Assembly: GCF_000331735.1 (NCBI RefSeq)
Contig: NC_020126.1
Span: forward strand, 10,249,501 to 10,313,500
DNA length: 64,000 nt
Origin: Myxococcus stipitatus DSM 14675
Lineage (GTDB): Bacteria; Myxococcota; Myxococcia; Myxococcales; Myxococcaceae
Direction of reading: 5' to 3'
The translations under genes were made by a program, and so were the position numbers. Position 1 is the first letter of the stretch; each line of letters opens with the position of its first letter. Shown piece after piece: positions 16,358-24,932 of this stretch. The notes below the pieces were generated by a model. The model was not told the origin of the DNA. It did no database searches and saw only the letters and a program-made list of their open reading frames with translations.

Positions 16358-17868
16358 CGGTTCCGGCGCCCGGGCAACGCCCAGGCCCGCACGCCTCTCC
16401 CGCATTCACCCCGGAGCGCGTGGAGACGAACGCTCCGTCGGACCTCATCGACTGGGGCTTCGCCGTCGACTCCGTGTTCTATTTGAAGAACGCGGTGCTG
16501 CGGCACTGGTTCTTGGCGCTGGTGGTGGCGGTGCTGGTCGCGGGGCTGGCGGCGGGCGTCAGCAAGATCATGCCGCGCAAGTACCACGTTGAAACGCGGA
16601 TGCTGACGCAACGCAATTTCATCATCGCCTCCCTGGCGAACCCGGGGCGCTCCATCCCCGTGGACGCGGACCAGCCCACGCGCGCGGCGTGGGAGATGGT
16701 GATGAAGAGCGACAACCTCAAGGCCGTCGTCCGGGACGCGAAGCTGGTGGAGTACTGGGAGCTCCAGCGCTCGCCCATGAGCCGGCTGAAGGAGAAGGTG
16801 CTGCGCAAGCCGCCGCCGGCCATGACGGACGACGACAAGCGCGACGCGCTCACCACCATGCTCGAGCAGGCCATGCTCGTGATGGTGGAGGGCGGCACGG
16901 GCACCGTCACCATCGGCGTGGACTGGAGCGACCCGCAGCTGGCGCTCAACATCGTGGAGGCCGCGCAGAAGAACTTCCTGGAGATGCGGCAGGCCGCGGA
17001 GATGGGCGCGGTGTCGGAGGCCATCACCATCCTGGACAAGCAGGTGGTGGAGGAGGCGGAAGGCATCAAGCAGGCCATCGCGGCGCTGGACGCCACCGTG
17101 AAGCGCGTGGAGGCCAAGCGCAAGCGCGAGGAGGCCCGGCAGGCGCAGCGCGGCGGGCGAGGAGCGCAGGCGCAGGCGGGCGGGCTGGGCATCAACACCA
17201 ACCACCTGCTGGCGCAGATGCGGTTCATGGTGCAGACCAAGCGCCGGGCCATCTCCGACGTGGAGGAGTTCCGCGCGCGGCGGCTGACGGAGCTGCGCAA
17301 CCAGTTGTCCGAGCAGCGGGTCATCTACTCGCCGCAGCACCCGCTCATCACGGACCTGGAGCAGCGCATCGTCGCGCTCCAGGAGGACTCTCCGCAGTTG
17401 GTGGCGCTGCGCTCGGAGCTCAACGAGCTGATTGGCGAGTACATGCGCAACGGCGGAGACCCGGGGGAGCTGGAGCAGGGCACCACGGGGCCGCTGTTGG
17501 GCGCGGGGGCCTACGGGGGCCCGGCGACGTCGGACAACCCGGAGGTGTCGGTGGCGGCGGACCGGGTGCGCATGCTGGTGATGCGGCACCAGGAGAAGAT
17601 GCGGCGGTTGGACCAGGCGAAGACGGAGCTGGAGATTTCGCGCGCGTCGATGAAGCACCGCTTCAGCGTGCTGGCGCCGCCGACCTTCCCGGAGAAGCCG
17701 TCCAAGCCCAAGGTGCAGCTCATCCTCGCCGCGGGCGTGGTGGGCGGCATCGCCATGGGCATCTTCGCCGCGGTGGCGCTGGACATCATCCGCCGTCGCA
17801 TCCTGGAGAAGTGGCAGGTGGAGCGAATCCTGAAGCTCCCGGTGTTGGCGGAGCTGGAGCGGCGCTAG
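16354..17868 (+). CDS. epsV: Wzz-type polysaccharide co-polymerase, chain-length regulator
   Basis: 504 residues from the GTG at 16354, which has GAGGAGG five bases upstream. A membrane segment lies at ~51-71, then a long periplasmic coiled-coil region (~90-440), a Pro-rich motif APPTFPEKPSKPK, and a second membrane segment (~457-478). Only about 25 residues follow, so the cytoplasmic BY-kinase domain of Wzc-type proteins is absent. It should set polymer length with Wzy and contact the OPX protein. An extended Gln/Ala/Gly-rich insert near 265-280 is unusual. A separate kinase-like protein is encoded at 28.3 kb. Confidence 0.88.
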   Translation: MTVPAPGQRPGPHASPAFTPERVETNAPSDLIDWGFAVDSVFYLKNAVLRHWFLALVVAVLVAGLAAGVSKIMPRKYHVETRMLTQRNFIIASLANPGRSIPVDADQPTRAAWEMVMKSDNLKAVVRDAKLVEYWELQRSPMSRLKEKVLRKPPPAMTDDDKRDALTTMLEQAMLVMVEGGTGTVTIGVDWSDPQLALNIVEAAQKNFLEMRQAAEMGAVSEAITILDKQVVEEAEGIKQAIAALDATVKRVEAKRKREEARQAQRGGRGAQAQAGGLGINTNHLLAQMRFMVQTKRRAISDVEEFRARRLTELRNQLSEQRVIYSPQHPLITDLEQRIVALQEDSPQLVALRSELNELIGEYMRNGGDPGELEQGTTGPLLGAGAYGGPATSDNPEVSVAADRVRMLVMRHQEKMRRLDQAKTELEISRASMKHRFSVLAPPTFPEKPSKPKVQLILAAGVVGGIAMGIFAAVALDIIRRRILEKWQVERILKLPVLAELERR

Positions 17869-17891
17869 CAGCGCGCTCGGGGGAGAGTGCC

Positions 17892-19100
17892 GTGACGGTG
17901 TGGACCTGGGTGGACCTGGCGCTGTGCGTGGCGCTGCTGCCGGCGACGGTGGCGTGTGGCTATCTGCTGCTGCTGACGGTGTTGTCGTGGCGGCGAGCGG
18001 CGCCGGTGCCGCCCGCGCCCACGCGCAAGTTCGACGTGGTGATTCCCTCGCACAACGAGGAGCTGGGCATCGCCCGCACGGTGGCGAACCTGTCCGCCGT
18101 GGACTACCCGCCGACGATGCGGCGCATCCTCGTCGTCGCGGACAACTGCTCGGACGCCACCGCGCAGAAGGCGCGCGAGGCCGGCGCCACGGTGCTGGAG
18201 CGGCACGACACGGAGAAGCGCGGCAAGGGCTACGCGCTCGCGCATGCCTTCGAGTTCAGCCAGAAGGACGGCTTCGCCGACGCGGTGGTGGTGGTGGACG
18301 CGGACACGGTGGTGTCCCCCAACCTGCTGCAAGCCTACTCACGGCGGCTGGCGGACGGTGCCCACGCGGCGCAGGCGCACTACGGCGTGATGAACCCCAC
18401 GGCGTCGTGGCGCACGCGGCTGATGACGATTGCACTGGGCATGTTCCACAAGGTGCGCTCGCTGGGACGCGAGGCGCTGGGTGTCTCGTGCGGCCTGCGC
18501 GGCAACGGCATGTGCTTCACCCACGAGGTGCTGCGCGAGGTGCCGCACGACGCCTTCAGCGTGGTGGAGGACCTGGAGTACGGCATCCGCCTGGGCCGCA
18601 AGGGCCACCGCGTGCACTACGCCTGGGAGGCGGAGGTGCAGGGCGAGATGGTGACGGCGGAGAAGCAGAGCCGCTCCCAGCGTCAGCGCTGGGAGGGAGG
18701 CCGCGCGCAGATGCGCAAGCTGCACGGCTGGCCGCTCTTGAGTGATGCGCTGAAGCAGAAGAGCGGGCTGCTGCTGGACTTGTCCATGGACGTGCTGGTG
18801 CCGCCGCTGAGCCAGTTGGTGCTCGCGACGGTGGGCGGCGCGGTGGCGGCGTCGGTGCTCGTGTGGCTGTCGGGCGGCACGGCCGTGGGCGCCTCCGCGC
18901 TGGCGGGCTTCGGGCTGGCGAGCCTGGGCGCGTACGTGCTGCGCGGGTGGTGGGTGTCGGGCGTGGGGCCTCGGGGGCTGGTGGACCTGGCCTGGGCGCC
19001 CGTCTACGTGGTGTGGAAGGTGTGGCTGATGCTGCGCGGCCCCGGCGCGGAGAAGCGCGGCGAGTGGGTCCGCACCACCCGCGAGGCGGAGCGCCGCTGA
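17892..19100 (+). CDS. epsU: Membrane glycosyltransferase family 2
   Basis: 402 residues from a GTG at 17892 with GGGGGAGAG upstream. One N-terminal membrane segment (5-31) precedes a GT-A domain beginning FDVVIPSHNEELGIARTV, with the metal-binding DADT, the acidic motif VVEDLEYG and the acceptor-side motif QRQRWEGG, the Q/RxxRW signature of processive GT2 enzymes. Two or more membrane segments follow near 290-350. It should add a sugar to the lipid-linked EPS repeat unit at the inner membrane. Position after the co-polymerase gene matches EpsU. Confidence 0.88.
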   Translation: MTVWTWVDLALCVALLPATVACGYLLLLTVLSWRRAAPVPPAPTRKFDVVIPSHNEELGIARTVANLSAVDYPPTMRRILVVADNCSDATAQKAREAGATVLERHDTEKRGKGYALAHAFEFSQKDGFADAVVVVDADTVVSPNLLQAYSRRLADGAHAAQAHYGVMNPTASWRTRLMTIALGMFHKVRSLGREALGVSCGLRGNGMCFTHEVLREVPHDAFSVVEDLEYGIRLGRKGHRVHYAWEAEVQGEMVTAEKQSRSQRQRWEGGRAQMRKLHGWPLLSDALKQKSGLLLDLSMDVLVPPLSQLVLATVGGAVAASVLVWLSGGTAVGASALAGFGLASLGAYVLRGWWVSGVGPRGLVDLAWAPVYVVWKVWLMLRGPGAEKRGEWVRTTREAERR

Positions 19101-19139
19101 CCGCCTCCCCACGCGAGGCCGCGCTTTGAAGTGAAGTCG

Positions 19140-19820
19140 TCAGGTGTCGCGCGTGGCCCACCAGATGGCCGCGAGGAGCGAGGCCACCAGCGCCACGGCC
19201 AGGAGCCCTCCCCAGGACAGGAGGGCGCCGAGGCCCAGCGCCGCCGAGGCGAGGGCGACTCGCGCGACGACGAGCGCGCCCAGGGTGAGCGCCAGCGCTC
19301 CGACCAGCGACAGCACCCGTGCGATGGACCCTTCCTCTCGCAGGGGAATGCCCGCGGCCTTCAGTGCCTCGGTCAGGACACCCCGTTCCGATTTCGGAAG
19401 CGGAACGTCGAAGAAGGCGGTCGGGTCCCTCCGTGCGTCAAACCAGAAAGCGGCCACGCGATTCTCGGTGCTGAGGAGGCGAAGATAGCCAGGGCGGCCG
19501 ATGGCACGGAAGACGCGGCGGGGTCCCTCGGAGGCGAAGGTGACGCGGTCCCCTTCGAGGAGGAGCTCCTGCCGCGAGGCGTGCGTTGCCTCTCGCCGCT
19601 GGCGGGTGACGATGGTGATGCAGCCGTAGGCGAAGAACAGGCTCAACACGGCGAGGGCCATCAGATTCAGGGAGAGCCACAGCGTCAGGGCGGCGCCCCC
19701 GACCAGAAGCGGCAAGCAGACCGAGGCGAGCACGATGCGCCGCTGAGCCAGCGCACGAAAATGACTGGCTTCCACCACGAAGGTCCGTGGATGCATCGGG
19801 TCCAGCGCTTGTTCGACCAT
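19140..19820 (-). CDS. Membrane protein with a YcxB-like domain, hypothetical
   Basis: 226 residues. Two adjacent membrane segments (~28-70) and two more at the end (~165-220) flank a cytosolic middle with RQELLLEGDRVTFASEG and LRLLSTENRVAAFWFD, then FFDVPLPKSERGVLTEAL. This resembles the bacterial PH-like domain of YcxB-type proteins, although the match is weak. It lies on the opposite strand between epsU and epsH, so it interrupts the eps gene series and need not be part of EPS synthesis. Confidence 0.65.
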   Translation of the reverse strand: MVEQALDPMHPRTFVVEASHFRALAQRRIVLASVCLPLLVGGAALTLWLSLNLMALAVLSLFFAYGCITIVTRQRREATHASRQELLLEGDRVTFASEGPRRVFRAIGRPGYLRLLSTENRVAAFWFDARRDPTAFFDVPLPKSERGVLTEALKAAGIPLREEGSIARVLSLVGALALTLGALVVARVALASAALGLGALLSWGGLLAVALVASLLAAIWWATRDT

Positions 19821-20035
19821 GCGGCATCCTACAACAGGGTTGCATTGAGCAGCCGCGGCAAGCGCGCGTCGACGCGGAGTGCCCCCCGCCTGACGCGCCG
19901 TGGATGCGCTCGTCGGGGCATGGGCACGGCTCCCTCATGACGAAACGATGATGAACACCGGAGCCGCCCCGGGTGAACCCCGGCTCCGGGCTCGGGGAGG
20001 ATGGAGCCTTCTCTCGAAACCTCCGGGGTGGCCTT

Positions 20036-20356
20036 GTGACGTCCCTCCTCCGCGCGGCTGTGTGTGGACTCCTGGGCCTGAGCGGCTCCGTCTGGGCCCA
20101 AGCCCTGGAGTGCGACGGGCCCGACACCTCCCGCCAGGGTCCCGTCACGGACGTGAGCAGGATGACCCCGGAGCCCCAGGTGGATGAGGCCTTCCTCCAG
20201 CGCCTCACCCTCACGAGGCCCGAGCCTCCCTCCACCGAAGAAGCCACACCCCCTCCGGAGCACGGCGACACGGAGGACTTCGCCGACGTGCTGAAGCAGC
20301 GGCACTCGCCCTTCGTCACGCTTCGCTTCACCTCCGCGAGCCCCTGCACCCCCTGA
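20036..20356 (+). CDS. Small secreted hypothetical protein
   Basis: 106 residues from a GTG at 20036, chosen because a clean signal peptide starts there (VTSLLRAAVCGLLGLSGSVWAQA). An upstream ATG at 19973 would bury the signal peptide. The mature part is short, acidic and Pro-rich (PEPPSTEEATPPPEHGDTEDF), with two Cys. No family was recognised. The next gene begins 18 bp downstream, so they are probably co-transcribed. Confidence 0.55.
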   Translation: MTSLLRAAVCGLLGLSGSVWAQALECDGPDTSRQGPVTDVSRMTPEPQVDEAFLQRLTLTRPEPPSTEEATPPPEHGDTEDFADVLKQRHSPFVTLRFTSASPCTP

Positions 20357-20374
20357 CCGCGTCGTGCCGGAACC

Positions 20375-20833
20375 ATGATGAAGCCACGAGCCGTGCATGC
20401 GGTTCGTGTCGGACACGCACGCGAGGATGCGGACTCCCACTCGAAGACCCCCGCGAGGCAGTCTCCCGTGTTGAAGCTCTTCACGGCCTATTTCGTGTGC
20501 ATGCTGGTGCTCTTCGTCGCGGTGCCCTTGTTCGCCCGCTCCGAAGACGACGCCGACTACGCCCCGCCGCCCGGCATGTTCACGGGCACGGTCATCGACG
20601 CCCTGAGCCGCGCACCCATCCCGGGCCTCGTGGTCATCGCGACGTCGCCCAGCTTGAGTGAGGCGCAGTGGGCCCGGACGGATGACTCGGGCGGCTACCG
20701 CCTCCCCTTGCTCCCCGCGGGCACGTACACGCTGCGCTTCGAGCACCCCGACTACCCCTCGCACACGCGAGGGGACCTGCTGCTGCGCGCGAACCAGACG
20801 GAGCAACTCCAGGTGGAGTTGCGCCCCCGGTAG
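20375..20833 (+). CDS. Membrane-anchored carboxypeptidase-regulatory-like domain protein
   Basis: 152 residues. A polar N-terminus is followed by one membrane segment (LKLFTAYFVCMLVLFVAVPLFA, ~33-54), then FTGTVIDALSRAPIPGLVVIATSPSLSEAQWARTDDSGGYRLPLLPAGTYTLRF, the beta-sandwich signature of the carboxypeptidase regulatory-like fold. Such domains are common in cell-surface proteins and may bind carbohydrate or protein partners. A GTG at ~20468 would give a shorter protein starting at the membrane segment. It converges with epsH. Confidence 0.7.
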   Translation: MMKPRAVHAVRVGHAREDADSHSKTPARQSPVLKLFTAYFVCMLVLFVAVPLFARSEDDADYAPPPGMFTGTVIDALSRAPIPGLVVIATSPSLSEAQWARTDDSGGYRLPLLPAGTYTLRFEHPDYPSHTRGDLLLRANQTEQLQVELRPR

Positions 20834-20842
20834 CACCGGGGC

Positions 20843-22150
20843 TCAGTCCGCCAGCGGCATGCCCCAGTCGGGCTGGCCGCGCTCCCCGAGCACCCAGCGA
20901 TACACCTCCAGCACCTGCTCCGCCTTCGCCTTCCAGGTGAAGTACTTGAAGATGCGCTGCCGGGCCCGGTCGCCCATGGGCCGAATCACCGACGGGTCGG
21001 CGACGAGCTTCGTCAGCACGCCCCGCACGCTCGCCACGATGTCCTCCGGCGTCCCCATGGGCACCGCGAAGCCCGTCGCGGGGCTCACGATTTCACCCGG
21101 GCCGCCGTAGTCCATCACGATGGGCACCAGCCCCAGCGCCATCGCCTCGCACACCACCGCGCCGCCGAACTCGCGCACGCTGGGGAAGCCGAACACGTGG
21201 TTCTTCGCCAGGCGCCCCTGCAGCTCCTGGTGCTTCACCCAGCCGGCGAACGTCACGCCCGACTCGATGCCCTCGCGCGCCGCCTGCGCCTTCAGGTTGG
21301 GCATCTCCTGCCCATCACCGATGTACTCCAGCACCACCTTGCCCTCGCGGATGAGCGGCGCCGCCGCCTCCATGAGCATGGCCATGCCCTTGTACGGCAC
21401 GAAGCGCCCGACGAAGGCCACGCGCAAGGGCAGCTCCACGGGCCCCTCCGACTTCGCCGTGCCGAAGCGCTTCGTGTCGATGGCGTTCTCCGGCACGTAC
21501 ACCGTCTTGTCCTGCCATGACTCCCCCACCTGCCCTCGCGTCGCGCGCGAGCCGGTGATGATGGCCGCCGCGTTCTCGCGCGTGGACTTGTAGAAGGGCA
21601 TCAGCTTGTACGCATCCCGGATGTAGCTCAGCCACTCCTTCTCCCGCCGCCGCGCGCCCCCGAAGCCCTTGGGCCACGGCAGGCCGCCGTTGAGCGGCCC
21701 CATGACGAAGGGCACTCCCGCCTTCTTGCACCGCCGCGCCAGCGTGCTGGGCGTCGTGGGGCTGATGGGCGTGTAGCGATGCACCAAATCGAACTCACGG
21801 GCCTTGATGCGCTGGCCGAAGCGCTGCCAGAGCACTTCCTCGAAGTAGTAGTAGGGCAGCACGCTCAACGCCGTGGCTGTCGTCCAGCCAACGCCCGCCG
21901 TGCCCCGCATGAACTGGCCGACCTTGTCGAGCGGCTTCTCCACGGGCGTGGAGTCCAGCGCGGTGAACTGCGAGCCCTCCTGGACCCCCTGCTTGAGGAT
22001 GTTCTCCCGGTTGCGCACCTGGGTGACCAGATGGACATCCGCCACCTCGGCCAGTGCGCGGTAGAGAGACCACCCCTCCAGCGGGACACTCACCCAGTCG
22101 GGGTTGCACAGCTCGGCAATCAGGAGGACGCGAGGTCGGTGAGCAGGCAT
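20843..22150 (-). CDS. epsH: Glycosyltransferase family 4
   Basis: 435 residues. The N-terminal Rossmann half opens RPRVLLIAELCNPDWVSVPLEGWSLYRALAE. The C-terminal half carries RVAFVGRFVPYKGMAMLMEAA, the YIGDGQEM loop and GFPSVREFGGAVVCEAMALGLVPIVMDYGGPGEIV, the nucleotide-sugar-binding motif of GT4 retaining enzymes. There is no membrane segment, so it probably acts as a peripheral inner-membrane enzyme. It diverges from wzy over only 55 bp, so their promoters must overlap or sit inside coding sequence. The pairing with wzy matches EpsH in M. xanthus. Confidence 0.87.
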   Translation of the reverse strand: MPAHRPRVLLIAELCNPDWVSVPLEGWSLYRALAEVADVHLVTQVRNRENILKQGVQEGSQFTALDSTPVEKPLDKVGQFMRGTAGVGWTTATALSVLPYYYFEEVLWQRFGQRIKAREFDLVHRYTPISPTTPSTLARRCKKAGVPFVMGPLNGGLPWPKGFGGARRREKEWLSYIRDAYKLMPFYKSTRENAAAIITGSRATRGQVGESWQDKTVYVPENAIDTKRFGTAKSEGPVELPLRVAFVGRFVPYKGMAMLMEAAAPLIREGKVVLEYIGDGQEMPNLKAQAAREGIESGVTFAGWVKHQELQGRLAKNHVFGFPSVREFGGAVVCEAMALGLVPIVMDYGGPGEIVSPATGFAVPMGTPEDIVASVRGVLTKLVADPSVIRPMGDRARQRIFKYFTWKAKAEQVLEVYRWVLGERGQPDWGMPLAD

Positions 22151-22205
22151 ACGTGTGGCTTCACATCTATCCCAACCGGCCCGCCAGATGTAGCCTCCGT
22201 CCGTC

Positions 22206-23798
22206 GTGACGTTCGCTCCGGACCGGCCCTCCTACCTGCGCTACCTGGCGCTGCTTGGCTTCCTGGTGCTGGCCACCGTGGGGGGTGCCCTCTTGCACCC
22301 CGTGGTCGCTTTGGCCCCAGCCCTGGCCGTGGGCGTGCTGTGGGTCGTGGTCAAGGTCCCCCTGCGCTACCCGGTGCTGGGCCTCACCTACCTGGTCCTC
22401 GCCGTGGACTTCGTCCCCGAGCGCCCCCAGTCCGGCTTCTGGCCCTCGCCGCTGTTCCCCATCGGCGAGCTGCTCTTCACGCAGCTGAGCGCCCTGACCA
22501 AGATTGGCGCCCTGCGGTTTCCCCTGGTGGACCTGCTCATCGTCGGGTTGTTGGGAATCGCCATCTACCGGCGCACGACGAAGTCCACCATCGACCCGCC
22601 GGTGCTGCCCATGCCCCGGCCGCTCATCGCCGTGGTGGCGCTGTCCTTCTTCGCCATCATGTTCATGGAAGTGCGCGGGGTGATGCGCGGCGGCGACTTC
22701 CGCAACTCGCTGTGGCAGTGGCACCAGGCCGCGATGCTGCCGTTCATCGTGGCCATCTATCACTACGCCATGCGAGGGCCGGAGGACTGGCCCATCTTCG
22801 CCAGGACGGTCATCGCCGCGGGGCTCACCAAGGCCGCCGTCAGCGTCTACTTCGGCGCCGTCGTCGTGCCCGCCATGGGCGTCTTCGTCGAGTACACCAC
22901 GTGCCACTCGGACTCGATGACGTTCAACTTCGCCCTGCTGGTGGCGACCATGCGCTTCCTGGAGAAGCCCAAGGGCGCTCACGCCTTCCGCGGCATCCTG
23001 CTCATCCTCTGCATCTTCATGGGCATGGTCTACAATGACAGGCGTCTGGCCTACGTCAGCTTCGTGGGCTGCCTGCTGGCCGGCTACCTCATCACGCCCT
23101 GGCCCGCCATCAAGCGCACCTTCTCACGCGCGCTCGTGCTGCTGGCCCCGCTGATGCTCGTCTACTTCGCGGTGGGGTGGAACGCGCGCGGCGGCGCCTT
23201 CGCGCCCGTGCACAAGGTGCGCTCCCTCATCGACGGCGAGGGCGGCGAGGGCAACCTGGACTACCGCGACATCGAGAACCTGGACCTCATCGCGACCTGG
23301 ACCCAGTTCCCCCTCCTGGGCACCGGCTACGGACACGAGTTCCTGGAGCCGATTCCGCTGCCCAACATCGCCTTCGTGTTCCCGACGTACCGCTTCCACC
23401 CGCACAACTCCCTCCTGGGGTTGCTCGCCTTCGGAGGCATGGTTGGCTACACGGGCATCTGGATGTTCCTGACGGTGACCATCTACCTGGCGGTGCGCGC
23501 CTACCATCGCTCGAACATCTCCGAGCACCGCGCCGCCTCGATGGTCATCGTGGGCGCCGTCATCTGCTACATCAACCAGGTGTTCGGGGACATGGGCATC
23601 ATCTCGTACATCTGCACGTTCCTCCTGTCCCTGTGCGTGGTGGCGTCCGGGAAGCTGGCTGTGTTCACCGGCGCGTGGCCCATGCCGCGGAGCACGCTGG
23701 TGCCCTCCACGCCGTCCGCGCCCGTGCCGCCTCCAGGCGCCATCACCTATCCGAACCCGGACGAGACACCCGCCCCCAGCGTGGCCAAGACGGGCTGA
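22206..23798 (+). CDS. wzy: Wzy polymerase of the EPS pathway
   Basis: 530 residues from a GTG at 22206. Ten to twelve hydrophobic segments surround a large soluble loop (about residues 320-400, containing GWNARGGAFAPVHKVRSL and LLGTGYGHEF), then FHPHNSLLGLLAFGGMVGY, the layout of O-antigen ligase/polymerase (Wzy/WaaL) proteins. It should join repeat units on the periplasmic face. The last ~45 residues are a Pro-rich tail. Wzy and WaaL are hard to separate by sequence, but the Wzx/Wzz context favours Wzy. Confidence 0.87.
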   Translation: MTFAPDRPSYLRYLALLGFLVLATVGGALLHPVVALAPALAVGVLWVVVKVPLRYPVLGLTYLVLAVDFVPERPQSGFWPSPLFPIGELLFTQLSALTKIGALRFPLVDLLIVGLLGIAIYRRTTKSTIDPPVLPMPRPLIAVVALSFFAIMFMEVRGVMRGGDFRNSLWQWHQAAMLPFIVAIYHYAMRGPEDWPIFARTVIAAGLTKAAVSVYFGAVVVPAMGVFVEYTTCHSDSMTFNFALLVATMRFLEKPKGAHAFRGILLILCIFMGMVYNDRRLAYVSFVGCLLAGYLITPWPAIKRTFSRALVLLAPLMLVYFAVGWNARGGAFAPVHKVRSLIDGEGGEGNLDYRDIENLDLIATWTQFPLLGTGYGHEFLEPIPLPNIAFVFPTYRFHPHNSLLGLLAFGGMVGYTGIWMFLTVTIYLAVRAYHRSNISEHRAASMVIVGAVICYINQVFGDMGIISYICTFLLSLCVVASGKLAVFTGAWPMPRSTLVPSTPSAPVPPPGAITYPNPDETPAPSVAKTG

Positions 23799-23810
23799 GG
23801 CCCGCCGCGC

Positions 23811-24836
23811 TCACCGCTGGGAATGCCCGCGAAGCTCCTCGTCGCGTCCCGACCTCGCCAGCGCGGTGGGCGGGAGGACCAGCGTGAAGCCCTCGGGCGT
23901 CATCGCCACCGACTCCACGCTGGACAGCTCGCGGTAGGAACAGCCCGCCTGCGCCTCCAGGGCCACCGCGGCCTTCTCCGCGCCCGGCAGCGCCATCCCC
24001 TTCGCGGGCACTCCCGCCGACGCCGCCGACAACATCACCAACACCCGCGCCGCGTTGTCCCCCAACACCTCGCCATAGGCCGCGCCCGCGTCGCGGAGCT
24101 CCTCGAAGGTGCGCGCCCCATCCACGCGCCGCACCAGCACGCCCCACCCGTCCAGCACCTGCCACAAGGACTCCACGCCCAGATACGCCATGGCCGTCGC
24201 CGTCATCCGCGCGGGGACCCCCTTCGAGCGGGGCTCCGGCAGCGACCACGGCATCAGATACATGGACACCGACGCCGTCAGCGTCGCCCGCACCGCCCAC
24301 GGCGCCGACAGGTCCTCCAGCGCATCGCCTGTCTCTTCCCAGACATCCCCCAGGGCGAAGGCCAGGGCCAGGGCGTACTTGCCCTCCCTCCCCAGCGACG
24401 CGCCCCCTTCCAGCAAGCGCAGACAGTCTGCCTCTCCGTCCTCATCCTCACACCAGCGCGCGTAGTCGCGCGTCAGCGCGTGCTCCGACGTCGACTCCTG
24501 AAGCGCGGCCCGTGAGCCCTCGCCCTCCTCGCCCACCGGGACGAGCCGGCGCCGCTCATACAGAGACATCCCGCCGCGCTCGGGGACACCGAGGCGGTGA
24601 CGCGCCTCACGCAGCGGATGCGCGGAGGGCCTCACGCCTCGGGCCAGTCGCTCCACGGCGGTCTTGAAGGTGTCCTCATCCAGCTCCACCGGGCCCGCGC
24701 CGTCCACCGCGCGAGGCGTGTGGAGGACGGGCTCTCCCATGCCCATGTCCAGCCGGACCACTCGAGTCGTCGAGCAGCCCGCCGTCAATCCCATCCAAAA
24801 GAGACACCACACCACGGCCCGACCACGACCCATCAC
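23811..24836 (-). CDS. SitA-like lipoprotein without a recognisable toxin domain
   Basis: 341 residues. The signal peptide ends in the lipobox LTAGC. From about 190 the stretch LMPWSLPEPRSKGVPARM, YLGVESLWQVLDGW, ARTFEELRDAGAAYGEVLGDNAARVLVML resembles the conserved central region of myxobacterial SitA-type polymorphic toxin lipoproteins, which move between kin cells by outer-membrane exchange. The part after this is only about 65 residues and shows no nuclease or other toxin motif, and no immunity gene follows because the downstream neighbour is convergent wzy. The resemblance is from memory of the family. It may be an orphan or a domesticated EPS-associated lipoprotein. Confidence 0.6.
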   Translation of the reverse strand: MMGRGRAVVWCLFWMGLTAGCSTTRVVRLDMGMGEPVLHTPRAVDGAGPVELDEDTFKTAVERLARGVRPSAHPLREARHRLGVPERGGMSLYERRRLVPVGEEGEGSRAALQESTSEHALTRDYARWCEDEDGEADCLRLLEGGASLGREGKYALALAFALGDVWEETGDALEDLSAPWAVRATLTASVSMYLMPWSLPEPRSKGVPARMTATAMAYLGVESLWQVLDGWGVLVRRVDGARTFEELRDAGAAYGEVLGDNAARVLVMLSAASAGVPAKGMALPGAEKAAVALEAQAGCSYRELSSVESVAMTPEGFTLVLPPTALARSGRDEELRGHSQR

Positions 24837-24932
24837 AGCCCTCCAGCATGGGGCGCAAAACCACCTGAGTGGTCTTCATCCTTATCAACGGGCTCCGACA
24901 TTTTTAGTTCTCACGGCACCGCCGCGCGCACG

